A stretch of DNA of 7,530 nt, taken from assembly GCA_037968835.1 (NCBI GenBank), contig JBBKWG010000157.1:1-7530 (forward strand), given 5' to 3'. Origin of the DNA: JBBKWG01 sp037968835. Lineage in GTDB: Bacteria > Pseudomonadota > Alphaproteobacteria > Rhodobacterales > Rhodobacteraceae. The translations under genes were made by a program, and so were the position numbers. The notes under the pieces are model-generated. The model did no database searches. It saw only the letters and a program-made list of their open reading frames with translations, and was not told where the DNA came from. Below are positions 5,854 to 7,530 of the stretch, one piece after another; the stretch's first letter is position 1; every line of letters starts with the position of its first letter.

Positions 5854-7079
5854 CCTCTTACTACGACGATCTCGAGACCAGATCCGTCGATGCCCGCACC
5901 GCTGATCTGGCCGATGCGCTACCCCGCCAGATTGCGCGCGCGGCCAGCCTGCCGGGATACGCCGACACCCTGGGACACGTTGATGCGAACACGATCTCGG
6001 GTCGCGACGCATTGGCCGCGCTTCCGGTGCTGCGCAAATCCGATCTAGTCGCGGCGCAAATGGCCCGGCCTCCGTTCGGTGGACTGACCGCCATCCCGGC
6101 TTTGGAATTCGACCACATCCACCAATCACCGGGGCCGATCTATGAACCCGGGATGCGCGGCGGTGACTGGTGGCGGCTTGGGCGGTTTCTGCACGCAAGC
6201 GGGATCGGGCGCGGCGACATCATTCAGAACTGCTTTGGCTACCATCTCACCCCGGCGGGCATGATGTTTGAAAGCGCCGCCGAGGCGGTTGGCGCCACGG
6301 TTTTTCCGGCTGGCACCGGCCAGACCGACCTGCAAGCGCAGGCTGCTGCGGCCATCGGTGCAACTGCGTGGGCGGGCACGCCGGATTATCTCAAGGTGAT
6401 ACTCGAGAAAGCCGACGAACTGGGGCTGGCGCTTGCCATCACCAAGGCGGCCGTGTCGGGCGGCGCGCTTTTCCCGCAGCTACGGGCGTTCTATGCGGAT
6501 CGCGGGATCGCGTGCCTGCAATGCTACGCCACCGCCGATCTGGGCCTGATCGCTTACGAAAGCCCGGCGCAGGACGGCATGATCGTCGATGAAGGCGTTA
6601 TCGTCGAAATCGTCACGCCCGGCACCGGCGACCCGGTGGGCGAGGGCGAGGTCGGCGAGGTCGTCGTCACCAGCTTCAATCCCGACTATCCGCTGATCCG
6701 CTTCGCTACTGGCGATCTGAGTGCGGTGCTGGCGGGAGAAAGTTCCTGCGGGCGCAGCAATATGCGGATCAAGGGCTGGATGGGGCGCGCCGATCAGACG
6801 ACCAAGATCAAGGGCATGTTCGTGCGCCCCGAACAGGTCGCCGCACTGGTCAAGCGCCACCCCGAGGTCGAACGCGTCCGCATCATCGCCGGTCGCTCAG
6901 GCGATTCCGATACGATGTTGGTGCGGGTCGAGGCGCGTGATCTGGACCAAGCGGCGTTCGCGAATTCGGTGAAGGACGTGCTGAAGCTGGCCGGAACGCT
7001 GGAAGTCGTCGCCCCCGGCAGTTTGCCGCGCGACGGCATCGTCATCGAAGATACGCGCGACTACGCGGGCGCAACATAA
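5850..7079 (+). CDS. Phenylacetate-CoA-ligase-like (PaaK/COG1541-type) protein with altered catalytic motifs
   Basis: The 409-residue product has the order of motifs of the PaaK branch of the adenylate-forming ligases, which join a carboxylic acid to CoA via an acyl-AMP. Recognisable blocks are YYDDLETRSVDAR (4-16), LPVLRKSDL (58-66), GDIIQNCFGYHLTPAGMMFE (122-141), WAGTPDYLK (174-182), AVSGGALFP (201-209), CYATADLGLIAYE (225-237, A5-like), YPLIRFATGDL (280-290, with D289 at the ribose-binding position) and GWMGRADQTTKIKGMFVRPE (309-328, A8-like). The usual P-loop SSGTTGKPT is replaced by QSPGPIYEP (92-100). At the C-terminus LPRDGIVIEDTR (392-403) has Ile397 where I expect the catalytic Lys of an 'LP.DGKVI' A10-type motif. 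Both changes make a normal adenylating ligase doubtful. The start overlaps the upstream stop as ATGA. The substrate is unknown; the transporter context suggests an imported organic acid. Confidence 0.85.
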   Translation: MTSYYDDLETRSVDARTADLADALPRQIARAASLPGYADTLGHVDANTISGRDALAALPVLRKSDLVAAQMARPPFGGLTAIPALEFDHIHQSPGPIYEPGMRGGDWWRLGRFLHASGIGRGDIIQNCFGYHLTPAGMMFESAAEAVGATVFPAGTGQTDLQAQAAAAIGATAWAGTPDYLKVILEKADELGLALAITKAAVSGGALFPQLRAFYADRGIACLQCYATADLGLIAYESPAQDGMIVDEGVIVEIVTPGTGDPVGEGEVGEVVVTSFNPDYPLIRFATGDLSAVLAGESSCGRSNMRIKGWMGRADQTTKIKGMFVRPEQVAALVKRHPEVERVRIIAGRSGDSDTMLVRVEARDLDQAAFANSVKDVLKLAGTLEVVAPGSLPRDGIVIEDTRDYAGAT

Positions 7080-7080
7080 A

Positions 7081-7108
7081 AAAACGCGGCACCGAAGCGC
7101 CGCGTTTT
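7081..7108. terminator. Bidirectional intrinsic terminator between convergent genes
   Basis: AAAACGCGGC (7081-7090) and GCCGCGTTTT (7099-7108) form a perfect 10-bp inverted repeat with an 8-nt spacer, between the ligase-like stop (7079) and the rplY stop (7132-7134). In the minus-strand transcript the spacer reads GCUUCGGU, so the stem can extend by a G-U and a C-G pair to a C(UUCG)G tetraloop, and it is followed by seven U (complement of 7078-7084). That makes it strongest as the rplY terminator. In the + direction the U-run is only four. Confidence 0.88.
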
Positions 7109-7131
7109 GACTTTCCGCGAATGCAGGAAGT

Positions 7132-7530
7132 TTATTCCTTGGACTCGCCCTCGTCGGACTCGTCCCCGTCCGGCGCACCCATTTCGGTGGTCGGAACCTC
7201 GTCTGCATCGACGTCATCTTCGTCGTCGTCATCCTGGCTCGCCAGACCCGACGGTGCCTGAATGTTGGCAATCACGAAATCGCGGTCGATGGTTGGCTTA
7301 GCGCCCTCGGGCAGCGTCACGTCGGAGATCGTTGCGGTGTCGCCGATTTCCATGCCTGCAAGGCTGACCGTAATGTGATCGGGAATGTCGCCAGCCGTGA
7401 CGACCAGTTCGACCTCGGGACGCACAACCGTCAGAACGCCGCCCTTCTTGAGACCGGGCGCTTCTTCGTGATCGACAAACTCGACCGGAATGAACAGCGC
7501 GATCTTCGAGTTGCGCTTCAGGCGCATGAA
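7132..7530 (-). CDS. rplY: Large-subunit ribosomal protein L25, general stress protein CTC form (N-terminus beyond window)
   Basis: The 132 visible residues begin FMRLKRNSKIALFIPVEF and continue with HEEAPGLKKGGVLTVVRPE, GDIPDHITVSLAGMEIGDT and VTLPEGAKPTI. This is the beta-rich C-terminal domain of the long CTC-type L25, which binds 5S rRNA in the 50S subunit through its missing N-terminal domain. The Met at 7525-7527 is internal, because the preceding Phe codon (7528-7530) and the family sequence continue upstream past the window edge. The C-terminus ends in a very acidic tail (SQDDDDEDDVDADE... to SKE, about the last 35 residues), typical of disordered tails on alphaproteobacterial L25 proteins. 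It is convergent with the transporter run and is housekeeping, not part of it. Confidence 0.93.
   Translation of the reverse strand, partial: FMRLKRNSKIALFIPVEFVDHEEAPGLKKGGVLTVVRPEVELVVTAGDIPDHITVSLAGMEIGDTATISDVTLPEGAKPTIDRDFVIANIQAPSGLASQDDDDEDDVDADEVPTTEMGAPDGDESDEGESKE

Overview
The window is GC-rich, densely packed and almost entirely coding. It looks like chromosomal DNA of an alphaproteobacterium, most likely a Rhodobacterales (Roseobacter-type) organism. That placement is inference from three things: the style of the Liv-type transporter proteins, the form of the L25/CTC ribosomal protein at the right edge, and a 'CCTCCGGCGGGAGTATTTTT'-like intergenic motif that I associate with that order. 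No database search was possible.

Layout, left to right on the + strand: the last 25 codons of a LivG-type ATPase (1-79); an unrecognised gene with an export-signal-like N-terminal region (72-767); livH permease (760-1746); a hairpin plus T-run motif (about 1769-1790); a second unrecognised small exported protein (1810-2166); livM permease (2194-3270); a periplasmic substrate-binding protein (3319-4593); a strong intercistronic hairpin (4605-4631); livF ATPase (4655-5479); a 119-bp gap with a possible promoter; an unrecognised 84-residue gene (5599-5853); and a phenylacetate-CoA-ligase-like protein (5850-7079) coupled to it by ATGA overlap. A symmetric hairpin terminator (7081-7108) separates this run from the convergent rplY gene, which is cut by the right edge.

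Together the + strand genes look like one high-affinity ABC importer of the hydrophobic amino-acid (HAAT/Liv) class, with two ATPases, two permeases and one binding protein, plus a PaaK-like CoA-ligase-family protein. In other bacteria this pairing of a Liv-type importer with acyl- or aryl-CoA-ligase homologues goes with uptake and activation of organic acids, often aromatic ones, rather than branched-chain amino acids. The substrate here cannot be read from the sequence.

The most notable points are: two unrelated, cysteine-containing, probably exported small proteins embedded among the core transporter genes; an 11-bp imperfect tandem repeat at the head of the first; two nearly identical 8-nt gene overlaps flanking that gene; and a ligase homologue that lacks both a canonical ATP-binding P-loop and the expected C-terminal catalytic lysine.
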